Of a DNA stretch of 64,000 bases, positions 20,593 to 29,374 are shown piece by piece. Position 1 is the first letter of the stretch; each line of letters starts with the position of its first letter. The DNA is from Halomonas getboli (GTDB lineage: Bacteria > Pseudomonadota > Gammaproteobacteria > Pseudomonadales > Halomonadaceae). The stretch spans positions 248,001-312,000 of the forward strand of contig NZ_JALMEW010000001.1 in NCBI RefSeq assembly GCF_023094245.1, read 5' to 3'. The notes under the pieces were generated by a model. It made no database searches. It was not told where the DNA came from and saw nothing but the letters and a program-made list of their open reading frames with translations. The position numbers were made by a program, and so were the translations under genes.

Positions 20593-22876
20593 ATGGCAAC
20601 AGGACTGGCCCTGCCGCTCGCGCTGGCGGCCCTGGTCGGGGCCTTGATCGGCGCGTCGGAAGGCGCTCTCGCCACTGCCTGGCCTCAGCTGCTGGGGTTG
20701 GCGCTGCTGATGGCGCTGGCGGCCGCGCGCTGGCGGCTCGTGCTGCTGACGGCCGTAATCGCGCTGGTCGCCGCTCAGCTTTGGGCGATGCGCGACGGTG
20801 AGCTGCCCGACGGCCTCAGCCGCCGTGACCTGGTGGTGGAAGGGCGGCTGACGGCCGTTTCACGCGAAGCTGGCCTGGCGCGCCTGGCCCTGTCGGTGGA
20901 CGATTGCCATCCGCGAGCGGACGACCTGCCCCGCTGCGATGGCCTGGCCAGGATTCGTCTGAGCGCCTATGAAGCCCCGCCCATGGGAGCCGGGGAGCGC
21001 TGGCGCTTGAGCGTGCGTCTGCGTCCGCCGGCCGGCTTCGCCAATCCCGGGGCCTTCGACTATCGCGCCTGGCTGTGGCGCGAGGGCATCCAGGCCACCG
21101 GCTACGTGCGTCAGTCGCCGCCGCCGGTACGCCTCGAGGCGGCCGGTGGCTCGGTCCGTCGATGGGCGCTGGCCCGACTCGACGAGCGTGATCTGCCCCC
21201 GCGTACGACGCGCTGGCTGGCGGCGCTGACCCTGGGCGCCGGTGAACGGCTGAGCGACGACGACTGGGAATTGCTCAATGCCAGCGGCACCACCCACCTG
21301 ATGGTCATCTCCGGGCTCCACGTCGGCCTGGTGGCCGGCGTCGTGCTGTGGCTGGCGCGCGGGTTGGCCCGACTCGCCTCGCCGGGAGGCTGGCGCATGG
21401 CCATCTGGCCCTGGTGGGCCGCCGGCACGGCGGCGGTGGCCTATGCCGGGCTGGCCGGCCTCGAGCCGCCGGCGATGCGGGCGATGATCATGGTGCTGGT
21501 GGGGCTGTGGGTGGCCAGCGGACGCCATTCGCCGGGGCCTTGGCAAGCCTGGTGGCTGGCCCTGGCGCTGGTGGTGATGCTCGACCCGCTGGCGGTCTGG
21601 CGTCCCGGCAGCTGGCTCTCCTTCGGCGCCGTGGCGCTGTTGATCCTGATCTGGCAGGGCAGGCCCCGGCCGCAAGGATGGCGCGGCTGGCTGTGGGCGC
21701 TCCTGCGCAGCCAGCTGCTGCTGGCCCCGGTGATGGCTGGCGCGGTGCTGCTGGCCTTCGATCGTCTCGCGCCGGCGGCGCCGCTGGTCAATCTGGTGGC
21801 CGTGCCGCTGGTGGGCAGCGTGATGGTGCCGCTGGGGCTGGCGGGCTGGGCATTGGCCTGGGCGCCGCCGCTGGCCGGCGCCGTCTGGGGGCCGTTCGGC
21901 ATGCTCGTCGAGGGCGTGGCCGCCGGGCTGGCGCTGGCGGTGCGGCTCGCGCCGCTGTGGCAGCCCTCGACGGTCGTGGCCGAGGCACTGGGCACGGCGC
22001 TGATCCTGATCGGCCTGCTGTGGGCGCTGCCGGGCCTGGCCGGTCGGCTGCGCCTGGCCGGCACGGCGCTGCTGGCGCTGGGCGCCTGGTGGGCGTCTCC
22101 CGTACTGCCGGTGCCCGGCGAGCTGCGCGTGCGCGTCCACGACGTGGGGCAGGGCCAGCTGGTGGCGCTGCGCACCACTCACTACCGGGCGCTGATCGAT
22201 ACCGGCCCGCGGTTTGCCTCCGGTTTCATGCCGTTGGCCACGCTGTGGCCGGATGGGCAGCGCTTCGACGACGTCATCGTCAGCCACGGCGACCGCGATC
22301 ATGCCGGCGGCCTCGCGGCGCTGATCGAGGACCATGCGGTCGGGCGCTATCTGGCACCGCCGGGCAGCGTGCTGCCGGTGGCGGCAGAGCCCTGCGTGGC
22401 CGCCCGTCGATGTCGAGGGTCTGTCCGACAATGACCGCTCCTGCGTGCTGCTGATCACCGCGGGCGAGCAGCGTCTGCTGATCACCGGCGATGCCGGCGT
22501 GCGGGTGGAGCATGAACTCGCGGCGCGCATCGGCGGTCCCATCGACGCGCTGGTGGCGGGGCATCACGGCAGCGCGACCAGCTCCAGCCCCGGTTTCTTG
22601 GCCGCCGTCCGACCCCGGCAGGCGATCTTCAGTGCGGGGCGGGACAGCCGCTTCGGCCATCCGGCGGCGGTCGTGGTGCGGCGCTTCCGGCGCCTGGGCA
22701 GTTGCCTATGGAACACGGCCGAAGACGGTGCCGTGACCCTGTGGCTGGGCGGTCGCGACCGGGTCGAGTCCGCGCGCCCGACGGCCTGGCGGCGCGGCGG
22801 TGTCGGAGGCGGGTGCCTTGCGTTAGAATCGCCTGCATCGATGCCGGCGGCGCCGGTGACGTCGCAAGGGAGGTGA
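20593..22876 (+). pseudogene. comEC: comEC/rec2 DNA-uptake channel gene with a frameshift in the C-terminal domain
   Basis: ComEC forms the inner-membrane channel for transforming DNA. Frame 1 runs 20593-22434 (613 residues): an N-terminal OB-like domain, the competence domain (LMVISGLHVGLVAGVVLWL near residue 236, then multiple TMs), and the start of a metallo-beta-lactamase-like domain (SHGDRDHAGG). The homology then continues in frame 2 from about 22397 to 22876 (VDVEGLSDNDRSCVLLI, LLITGDAG, GHHGSATSSS, SAGRDSRFGHP). The segment expected between PCVA and PPVDVEG is missing about 15 residues, consistent with a small deletion of 3n+2 bases. It could be a true pseudogene, two expressed pieces, or an assembly error. 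Confidence 0.85.
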
Positions 22877-22880
22877 CCCC

Positions 22881-23579
22881 ATGACCATGATGGAGGCCCT
22901 GATTGCCGGGGGCTGGCTGATGCTGCCGCTGCTCGGCTGTTCGCTGGTGGCGGTGGTGATCGTCGTCGAGCGCCTGTGGGCGCTGCGCGCGTCGCGCATC
23001 GCCCCGACGGGGCTCGGCGAGGAGGTCTGCTCGCTGGTGGCGCGTGGCCAGGTCAACCTTTACTGGCTGGAGAGCCATTCCCCGCTGGGCGGGGTGCTGG
23101 CGGCGGGGCTGCGCAACGCCCGGCTCGGCCATGAGCAGGTGCGGGCGCGCCTGCAGGAGGCCGCCACCGCGGTAGTGCATGACATGGAGCGCTTCCTAAG
23201 CCCGCTCGGCACCATCGCCTCGATCACGCCGCTGATCGGCCTGCTGGGCACCGTGGTCGGCATGATCGAGGTGTTTGCGGTGATCGTCTCGAGCGACGGC
23301 GGCGAGCGTACCGCGGATCTGGCCGGCGGCATCTCCCAGGCGCTGGTGACCACCGCCGCGGGCCTGACCGTGGCGATTCCCGCGCTGATGTTCCACCGCT
23401 ATTTCCAGCGGCGGGTCGAGGACATCACGGTGCGGATCGAGGAGCAGGCCGGCCAGGTGGTGGAGTTCCTGGCCCATCATGACGGCGAGCTGACCCTGGC
23501 CGAACGCCACGAGCCGACGTCGGACGCGGCGCACCGCGAGGGTGACGAGCGCTTGCCGGCGGGAGGAGGGCGCCCATGA
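22881..23579 (+). CDS. MotA/TolQ/ExbB proton channel family protein
   Basis: This 232-residue protein has three predicted membrane helices: about residues 10-30, then GTIASITPLIGLLGTVVGMIE and GISQALVTTAAGLTVAIPALM, the two conserved pore helices of ExbB/TolQ. An excellent SD (AGGGAGGTGA) precedes the ATG. It is followed with an ATGA overlap by an ExbD-type gene. The pair lies between comEC and msbA, as in pseudomonads, with no tonB attached. What it energises is unknown; a role in envelope assembly is a guess from the neighbours. Confidence 0.92.
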   Translation: MTMMEALIAGGWLMLPLLGCSLVAVVIVVERLWALRASRIAPTGLGEEVCSLVARGQVNLYWLESHSPLGGVLAAGLRNARLGHEQVRARLQEAATAVVHDMERFLSPLGTIASITPLIGLLGTVVGMIEVFAVIVSSDGGERTADLAGGISQALVTTAAGLTVAIPALMFHRYFQRRVEDITVRIEEQAGQVVEFLAHHDGELTLAERHEPTSDAAHREGDERLPAGGGRP

Positions 23580-23998
23580 GGGTGCCGCGCCGGCGACGCG
23601 AGGCGGTGGAGGTCAACCTGACCCCGCTGATCGACGTGGTCTTCCTGCTGCTGATCTTCTTCATGGTCTCGACCACCTTCGAGACCCGACAGGCGCTGGA
23701 ACTGGTGCTGCCCGAGAGCGTGACCGGCGTCGCTGCGGAGACATCGCCGGTCACCGTGGTGGTCACGCCCGAAGGCGAATATCGCCTGGACGGGCAACGC
23801 CTGTCGGCCAGCGAGCTGGCGTCGGCGCTGGCCGCGGCCGCGCCCCAGGCCCGCGAGCACGGCCTGGTGGTCGAGGCCGATGGCCGCGCCGCCCACGCCG
23901 ACGTGGTGAGGGTGCTCGACCGCGCCGGCGTACTGAACATTCGGCGGGTGCGCATCGCCACCGCCGAAGCGACACACTCTGAAGCGGAGACACCGTGA
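23576..23998 (+). CDS. ExbD/TolR family protein
   Basis: The 140-residue product has the ExbD layout: a short cytoplasmic N-terminus, one TM with the proton-carrying Asp (VNLTPLIDVVFLLLIFFMV, about residues 12-30), and a periplasmic domain. It overlaps the ExbB-like gene by 4 bp and msbA by 4 bp (GTGA), so the three are probably co-translated. It is a separate paralogue from the exbD in the TonB operon at 57930. Confidence 0.92.
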   Translation: MRVPRRRREAVEVNLTPLIDVVFLLLIFFMVSTTFETRQALELVLPESVTGVAAETSPVTVVVTPEGEYRLDGQRLSASELASALAAAAPQAREHGLVVEADGRAAHADVVRVLDRAGVLNIRRVRIATAEATHSEAETP

Positions 23999-25740
23999 GC
24001 GAACACTCGGGCTGGACCCTCTACAAGCGTCTGCTGGGCTATGTGAAGCCCCACTGGAAGGCCTTCGCCCTGGCCATCATCGGCTATGCCATCTACGCGG
24101 CGTCCAGCACGGCGCTGGCCGAGATGATGAAGCGGCTGATCGACGGCATCCAGAACCCGGATGCCGCCTTTCGCCTGATGCTGCCGCTGTTCGTGGTGGG
24201 CATGTTTGCGACCCGCGGGCTGGGTACCTTCCTCGGCACCTATTTCATGAGCAACGTGGCGCGCAACCTGGTTCACGCGCTGCGCTGCGACGTCTTCAAC
24301 CACATGCTGCACCTGCCGGGGCGCTTCTTCGACGAGCATTCCTCGGGGCATCTGATCTCGCGGGTCACCTATCACGTCGAGCAGGTCACCGGCGCCGGCA
24401 CCAAGGCGGTCACCATCCTGCTGCGCGAGGGGCTGTTCGTGATCGGTCTGGTGCTCTACCTGCTGTGGACCAGCTGGACGCTGACGCTGCTGTTCCTGGC
24501 CGTGACGCCGCTGATCGGCGGCGTGGTCAGCTACGCCAGCAAGCGCTTCCGGCTGATCTCGCGGCGCATCCAGCGCTCCATGGGCGACGTCACTCACGTG
24601 GCCTCCGAGGCGCTGTCCGGCTATCGGGTGGTGCGCACCCACGGCGCCGAGGCCTACGAGAAGGCCCGCTTCGCCGAGGCCAGCGAGGTCAACCGCCGCC
24701 AGAGCATGAAGGAGGCCCTGACCAAGGCCACCAGCACCCCGGTGATCCAGCTGCTGGTGGCGCTGGCGCTGGCGGCCCTGGTGTGGCTCGCCATGTCGCC
24801 GGCGATGCTGGACAACATGACGCCCGGCGAATTCGTCGCCTTCATCACCGCGGCGTCGCTGATGGCCAAGCCGGTGCGCCAGATCACCGAGATCAACGCC
24901 ACCGTGCAGAAGGGCATCGCCGCCGCCGGCGAGCTGTTCGGGCTGCTGGACGTGCCGCCCGAGGACGACAGCGGCACCCGCGAACCGGGACGGCTCGACG
25001 GTCACGTGACCCTCGAAGGCGTGCGTTTTGCCTACGGTCCCGACCAGCCCGAGGTGCTCAAGGGCATCGATCTGGACGTGGCACCCGGCGAGATGATCGC
25101 CATCGTCGGCCGCTCGGGCAGCGGCAAGTCGACCCTGATGGGGTTGATGCCGCGCTTCTACCGGCCCACCGCGGGGCGGATCTGCCTCGACGGTGTGCCG
25201 CTCGAGGAATTCAAGCTGCTGCCCCTGCGGCGCAGCATCGCCCTGGTCTCCCAGCAGGTGACGCTGTTCAACGCGACCATCGCCGACAACATCGCCTACG
25301 GCATCGACGACCCCGATCCGCAGGCGGTCGAGGCCGCGGCGCGGGCCGCTCATGCCCACGAGTTCATCGAGCGTCTGCCCCAGGGTTACGCCACCGTGGT
25401 GGGCGAGAACGGGGTGATGCTCTCCGGCGGCCAGCGCCAGCGCCTGGCCATCGCCCGGGCGATCTTCAAGGATGCCCCGCTGCTGATCCTCGATGAGGCG
25501 ACCTCGGCGCTGGACACCGAGTCCGAGCGCTATATCCAGGCGGCGCTCGAAGAGGTGTGCCGCGATCGCACCACCTTCGTCATCGCCCACCGCCTGTCCA
25601 CCATCGAGCGCGCCGACCGCATCCTGGTGATGGAAGGCGGCGAGATCGTCGAGCAGGGCAGTCACGCCGAGCTGCTGGCGCGGGACGGGGCCTACGCGGC
25701 CCTGCATCGCCTGCAGTTCCAGGACGCCGAGACGGCATGA
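23995..25740 (+). CDS. msbA: Lipid A export ATP-binding/permease MsbA
   Basis: MsbA flips core-lipid A across the inner membrane. This 581-residue half-transporter has six TMs in residues 1-320, then a nucleotide-binding domain with Walker A IVGRSGSGKSTLMGLMPRFY, the Q-loop SQQVTLFN, signature LSGGQRQRLAIARAIF and Walker B LLILDEATSALDTESER. The start is GTG inside the exbD stop. lpxK follows with ATGA overlap, the classic msbA-lpxK pair, which supports lipid A rather than drug export. Confidence 0.95.
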   Translation: MSEHSGWTLYKRLLGYVKPHWKAFALAIIGYAIYAASSTALAEMMKRLIDGIQNPDAAFRLMLPLFVVGMFATRGLGTFLGTYFMSNVARNLVHALRCDVFNHMLHLPGRFFDEHSSGHLISRVTYHVEQVTGAGTKAVTILLREGLFVIGLVLYLLWTSWTLTLLFLAVTPLIGGVVSYASKRFRLISRRIQRSMGDVTHVASEALSGYRVVRTHGAEAYEKARFAEASEVNRRQSMKEALTKATSTPVIQLLVALALAALVWLAMSPAMLDNMTPGEFVAFITAASLMAKPVRQITEINATVQKGIAAAGELFGLLDVPPEDDSGTREPGRLDGHVTLEGVRFAYGPDQPEVLKGIDLDVAPGEMIAIVGRSGSGKSTLMGLMPRFYRPTAGRICLDGVPLEEFKLLPLRRSIALVSQQVTLFNATIADNIAYGIDDPDPQAVEAAARAAHAHEFIERLPQGYATVVGENGVMLSGGQRQRLAIARAIFKDAPLLILDEATSALDTESERYIQAALEEVCRDRTTFVIAHRLSTIERADRILVMEGGEIVEQGSHAELLARDGAYAALHRLQFQDAETA

Positions 25741-26735
25741 GCGGCGGCTTCGGCGAGCGCTGGCTCGAAGCCGCCTACGCCGGTGCGCCCTGGCTGTGGC
25801 CGCTGCGGCCGCTCGAGGCGCTCTATCGTCGTGCGATCGCGCGCCGCGCGCGGGCCTACGCGGAAGGACGGCGCCGGCCCTGGCGCGCCTCGGTGCCGGT
25901 GATCGTGGTCGGCAACATCACCCTCGGCGGCACCGGCAAGTCGCCGCTGGTGGCCTGGCTGGCGCGCCACCTCTCGGAGGCTGGCTGGCGGCCCGGCATC
26001 CTCTCGCGCGGCTACGGCGGCCGCGCCGATCGCTATCCGCTGCGGGTCGAGGCCGATACCCCGGCCTCGGCCTGCGGCGACGAGCCACGCATGCTGGCCG
26101 ACCAGACCGGCGTGCCGGTAGTGGTGGACCCGAAGCGTCCGCGGGGCGCCCGCCGGCTGCAGGACGAGGGCTGCGATATCCTGCTCGCCGACGATGGCCT
26201 GCAGCATCTGCCGCTGGGGCGCGACCTGGAGCTGGTGGTGGTGGACGGCCGTCGCGGGCTCGGCAACCGGCGCTGCCTGCCGGCCGGGCCGCTGCGGGAG
26301 CCCGCCGAGCGGCTCGAGAGCGTGGATGCGGTGGTGGTCAATGGCTCGGCGCGCGAGGGCGTGCTCGACGACCGCTATCGCATGACCCTGGCGCCGGTGG
26401 GCTGGCGCCCGCTGGCAGGCGGCGAGCGGCGGCCGCTGACGCCGCTACCCTTCGCCGAACCGGTGCATGCCCTGGCCGGCATCGGTCGCCCGGCGCGTTT
26501 CTTCGAGACTCTCGAAAGCCTGGGCATCGCCCACTGGACCCACCCCTTCGCCGATCACCACCGCTTCACCGCCGAGGATCTGACCTTTGCGGACGGGCGC
26601 CCGCTGGTGATGACCGCCAAGGACGCGGTGAAGTGCCGTGACCTGCCGGCGGACGACGCCTGGGTGCTGGAGGTGGAAGCGGTGCCCGACCCCGATTTCG
26701 TCGCCTGGCTGGATGCGCGCCTGGCGACCCTGTGA
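25737..26735 (+). CDS. lpxK: Tetraacyldisaccharide 4'-kinase LpxK
   Basis: LpxK phosphorylates the 4' position of the lipid A precursor at the membrane. The 332-residue product begins at the ATG overlapping the msbA stop. It has an N-terminal hydrophobic/amphipathic segment, the P-loop VVGNITLGGTGKSPLV near residue 59, and DILLADDGLQHLPLGRDLEL in the middle. FADHHRFTAEDL and VMTAKDAVKC near the C-terminus are also diagnostic. Confidence 0.95.
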   Translation: MSGGFGERWLEAAYAGAPWLWPLRPLEALYRRAIARRARAYAEGRRRPWRASVPVIVVGNITLGGTGKSPLVAWLARHLSEAGWRPGILSRGYGGRADRYPLRVEADTPASACGDEPRMLADQTGVPVVVDPKRPRGARRLQDEGCDILLADDGLQHLPLGRDLELVVVDGRRGLGNRRCLPAGPLREPAERLESVDAVVVNGSAREGVLDDRYRMTLAPVGWRPLAGGERRPLTPLPFAEPVHALAGIGRPARFFETLESLGIAHWTHPFADHHRFTAEDLTFADGRPLVMTAKDAVKCRDLPADDAWVLEVEAVPDPDFVAWLDARLATL

Positions 26736-26791
26736 ATTCCGTGCGGCCGCCGTTCGTGCGGCCGTCGATAACGACCCTGGAGGCGTGAGAG

Positions 26792-26995
26792 ATGGACAAG
26801 CAACTGCTGGCGATGCTGGTCTGCCCGCTGTGCAAGGGCAAGCTGGCCTACGACCGCGACGCGGCCGAGCTGGTGTGCCGCTATGACGGCCTGGCCTATC
26901 CCGTGCGCGACGGCATCCCGGTGATGCTGCCCGATGAAGCGCGCGCCATCGACGTGGACGAGAAGCTGCCGCCGTCGACCGGCGCCGAGGGCTGA
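26792..26995 (+). CDS. Trm112 family small zinc-ribbon-like protein
   Basis: This 67-residue protein resembles YcaR/Trm112 proteins: [20 protein letters not shown], then [20 protein letters not shown]. Cys residues at about 11, 14 and 31 suggest a degenerate zinc site. In bacteria the gene almost always lies between lpxK and kdsB, as here. The molecular role is not settled. A GGAGG SD lies 10 bp upstream of the ATG. Confidence 0.9.
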   Translation: MDKQLLAMLVCPLCKGKLAYDRDAAELVCRYDGLAYPVRDGIPVMLPDEARAIDVDEKLPPSTGAEG

Positions 26996-27004
26996 GGAGG
27001 CAAG

Positions 27005-27793
27005 ATGCAGGACTTCATCGCCGTGATCCCGGCGCGTTTCGCGTCGACCCGTCTGCCGGGCAAGCCGCTGCTCGACATCGCCGGCGAGCCGATGGTGGCC
27101 CACGTCTGGCGCCGCGCCGCGGCCAGCGCCGCCGGCCGGGTGGTGGTCGCCACCGACGATGCGCGCATCCGTGACGCCATGACGCCGCTGGGCGCCGAGG
27201 TGGTGATGACCCGCGACGATCATCCCTCCGGCACCGATCGGCTGGCCGAGGTGGCCGATACGCTGGGCCTCACCGATGATGCCGTGCTGGTCAACGTCCA
27301 GGGCGACGAGCCGCTGCTGCCGGCGACCCTGATCGACCAGGTGGCGGCGCGCCTGATGGATGATCCCGGCGCTTCGATCGCCACGCTGGCCGAGCCGATC
27401 GGCGACGTCGAGACGCTGTTCAACCCCAACGTGGTCAAGGTGGTGCGTGCGCTCTCCGGGCGGGCACTCTACTTCTCCCGCGCGCCAATCCCCTGGGACC
27501 GCGAGGCCTTCGCCGCGCGGCCCGAACTGCTCGAGACCGACGCCTGGCTGCGCCATATCGGCCTCTATGCCTACCGGGCGAGCTTCCTCGACGAGTATCG
27601 CCACTGGGCGCCGTCGCCGCTGGAACAGCTCGAACAGCTCGAGCAGCTGCGTGCGCTGCACCACGGCCATGCCATCCAGGTTGCCCTGTCCCGCGAGCCG
27701 CATCCGGCGGGCGTGGACACCGCCGAGGATCTCGCCCGGGTGCGCCAGATCCTTGGGCAGGAGCAAGGCCACGACGACAAGGGAGAGCGCTGA
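27005..27793 (+). CDS. kdsB: 3-deoxy-manno-octulosonate cytidylyltransferase KdsB
   Basis: KdsB activates KDO to CMP-KDO for the LPS inner core. The 262-residue protein has the nucleotidyltransferase motif [16 protein letters not shown] at residue 7, [12 protein letters not shown] and [15 protein letters not shown] short Glu-Gln-Leu run ([16 protein letters not shown]) near residue 203 is a small in-frame triplication of a common LEQLE motif. The stop overlaps the next ATG by one base. Confidence 0.96.
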   Translation: MQDFIAVIPARFASTRLPGKPLLDIAGEPMVAHVWRRAAASAAGRVVVATDDARIRDAMTPLGAEVVMTRDDHPSGTDRLAEVADTLGLTDDAVLVNVQGDEPLLPATLIDQVAARLMDDPGASIATLAEPIGDVETLFNPNVVKVVRALSGRALYFSRAPIPWDREAFAARPELLETDAWLRHIGLYAYRASFLDEYRHWAPSPLEQLEQLEQLRALHHGHAIQVALSREPHPAGVDTAEDLARVRQILGQEQGHDDKGER

Positions 27794-28269
27794 TGAGAGT
27801 GCTGTTCGTCTGCCTGGGCAATATCTGCCGTTCGCCCACCGCGGAGGGCATGTTCCGCCGACATCTCGACCAGGCCGGTCTCGCCGGTCGGGTCGAGGTC
27901 GACTCCTGTGGCATCGGTCCCTGGCACGTGGGCAAGTCGCCCGACGCGCGCGCCCAGGCCGCGGCCGCCTCGCGCGGGCTCGATCTCTCCGGCCTGCGGG
28001 CCCGGCAGCTCGACGACGGCGATTTCGAGCGCTTCGACTACCTGCTGGCCATGGACCACGACAACCTGGCGGCGCTGGAGGCGCGTCGGCCGGCCGACAG
28101 TGCCGCTCACGTCGGGCTGTTCCTGGCCTTCGCCGGACTGCCCGACCGCGCCGTGCCCGACCCCTACTACGGCGGTGACGACGGCTTCGAGGAGGTGCTG
28201 GACCTGGTCGAGGCGGCGTCGCGCGGCCTCGTCGAGCACGTGAGGCGGCGCCTGGAGGAGGGCGCTTGA
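27793..28269 (+). CDS. Low-molecular-weight protein-tyrosine phosphatase
   Basis: This 158-residue protein starts with the catalytic P-loop VCLGNICRSPTAEG (Cys8, Arg14) and ends with the general acid loop VPDPYYGGDDGFEEV. It starts in a TGATG overlap with kdsB and its stop overlaps the murB TTG start. The substrate is unknown. No Wzc-type kinase gene is nearby. The position between kdsB and murB is conserved in pseudomonads. Confidence 0.94.
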   Translation: MRVLFVCLGNICRSPTAEGMFRRHLDQAGLAGRVEVDSCGIGPWHVGKSPDARAQAAAASRGLDLSGLRARQLDDGDFERFDYLLAMDHDNLAALEARRPADSAAHVGLFLAFAGLPDRAVPDPYYGGDDGFEEVLDLVEAASRGLVEHVRRRLEEGA

Positions 28270-29282
28270 GCCTGGCCATCCTCGCCGACCACGATCTGAC
28301 CGCGGCCAATACCCTGGGACTGGCCTGTCGCGGGGAACGCGTCGCCGCCCCGGCGACGGCCGCCGAGCTCACCGAGGCGCTGTCGCTGGCCCGGGAAGCC
28401 GGCTGGCCGACCCTGGTGCTGGGCGGCGGCAGCAACCTGATCCTGCCCGCCCGGCTGCCGGGGCTGGTCATCCGTCCGGCCATGCGTGACTGGTGGCTGG
28501 AGGAGGGCGACGGCGGCAGCGTGCGGGTGCATGCCGAGGCCGGCGTGATCTGGCACGAGCTGGTCATGGCCCTGGCCGCCCGTGGCCTCTGGGGGGTCGA
28601 GAACCTGGCGCTGATTCCCGGCCACTGCGGCGCGGCGCCGATCCAGAACATCGGCGCCTACGGCGTCGAGCTTGCCGAGCGCCTCGAGGCCGTGCACCTG
28701 GTGCATCTCGACGATGGCCGCGAGTCGGTGCTGACGCCCGACGAGTGTGCCTTCGGCTATCGCGACAGCGTGTTCAAGCACGCCCTGGCGGGGCGGGTGG
28801 TCATCACCCGGCTGGTGCTGCGCGTCTCGCGCAAGGCCGAGCCGCGCCTGGGCTACGGTGACCTGGCCAGCCGCGTGGGCCCGGCGTCCACGCCGCTCGA
28901 GGTGGCCGAAGCCGTGTGCGCGGTGCGGCGCGAGAAGCTGCCGGATCCGGCGCGGCTCGGCAATGCCGGCAGCTTCTTCAAGAACCCGGTGGTGTCGGCG
29001 GAGCGCGCGGCGTCGCTGCGCGAGGCGCACCACGACATGCCGAGCTTCCCGCTGGAGGACGGCCGGACCAAGCTGGCTGCCGGTTGGCTGATCGATCGCT
29101 GCGGCCTCAAGGGCTGGCGCGATGGTCCCTTCGGCGTCCACGACCGACAGGCCCTGGTGCTGGTGCATCACGGCGGCGGCGACGCGGCGGGGCTGCTGGC
29201 CTTCGCCGCGCGGGTCGCCGAGACGGTCGAGCGGCGCTTCGGCGTGACGCTGGAGCGCGAGCCGCGCCTGGCAACAGAGTAG
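28266..29282 (+). CDS. murB: UDP-N-acetylenolpyruvoylglucosamine reductase MurB
   Basis: MurB is the FAD-dependent reductase giving UDP-MurNAc. The 338-residue product has LVLGGGSNLIL (FAD binding), IPGHCGAAPIQNIGAYGVEL and GNAGSFFKNPVV with the catalytic Ser. The start is TTG, overlapping the phosphatase stop (TTGA). No in-frame ATG occurs before the conserved N-terminal strand (DLTAANTLGL), so the rare start is well supported. A strong terminator follows at 29322. Confidence 0.95.
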   Translation: MSLAILADHDLTAANTLGLACRGERVAAPATAAELTEALSLAREAGWPTLVLGGGSNLILPARLPGLVIRPAMRDWWLEEGDGGSVRVHAEAGVIWHELVMALAARGLWGVENLALIPGHCGAAPIQNIGAYGVELAERLEAVHLVHLDDGRESVLTPDECAFGYRDSVFKHALAGRVVITRLVLRVSRKAEPRLGYGDLASRVGPASTPLEVAEAVCAVRREKLPDPARLGNAGSFFKNPVVSAERAASLREAHHDMPSFPLEDGRTKLAAGWLIDRCGLKGWRDGPFGVHDRQALVLVHHGGGDAAGLLAFAARVAETVERRFGVTLEREPRLATE

Positions 29283-29321
29283 GGACATCGGCGCTTCGGG
29301 TGCCTTCATTGGACGCCAAAG

Positions 29322-29354
29322 AAAACGCCCGTGGCCAATGGCCACGGGCGTTTT
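29322..29354. terminator. Bidirectional terminator between murB and rne
   Basis: A 15-bp perfect inverted repeat (29322-29336 and 29340-29354, core ACGCCCGTGGCC) has a 3-base loop and A-run/T-run ends on both strands. It lies between the convergent murB and rne genes and should work in both directions. Confidence 0.92.
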
Positions 29355-29374
29355 GTCTGGAGGCGGCTTGAGGA

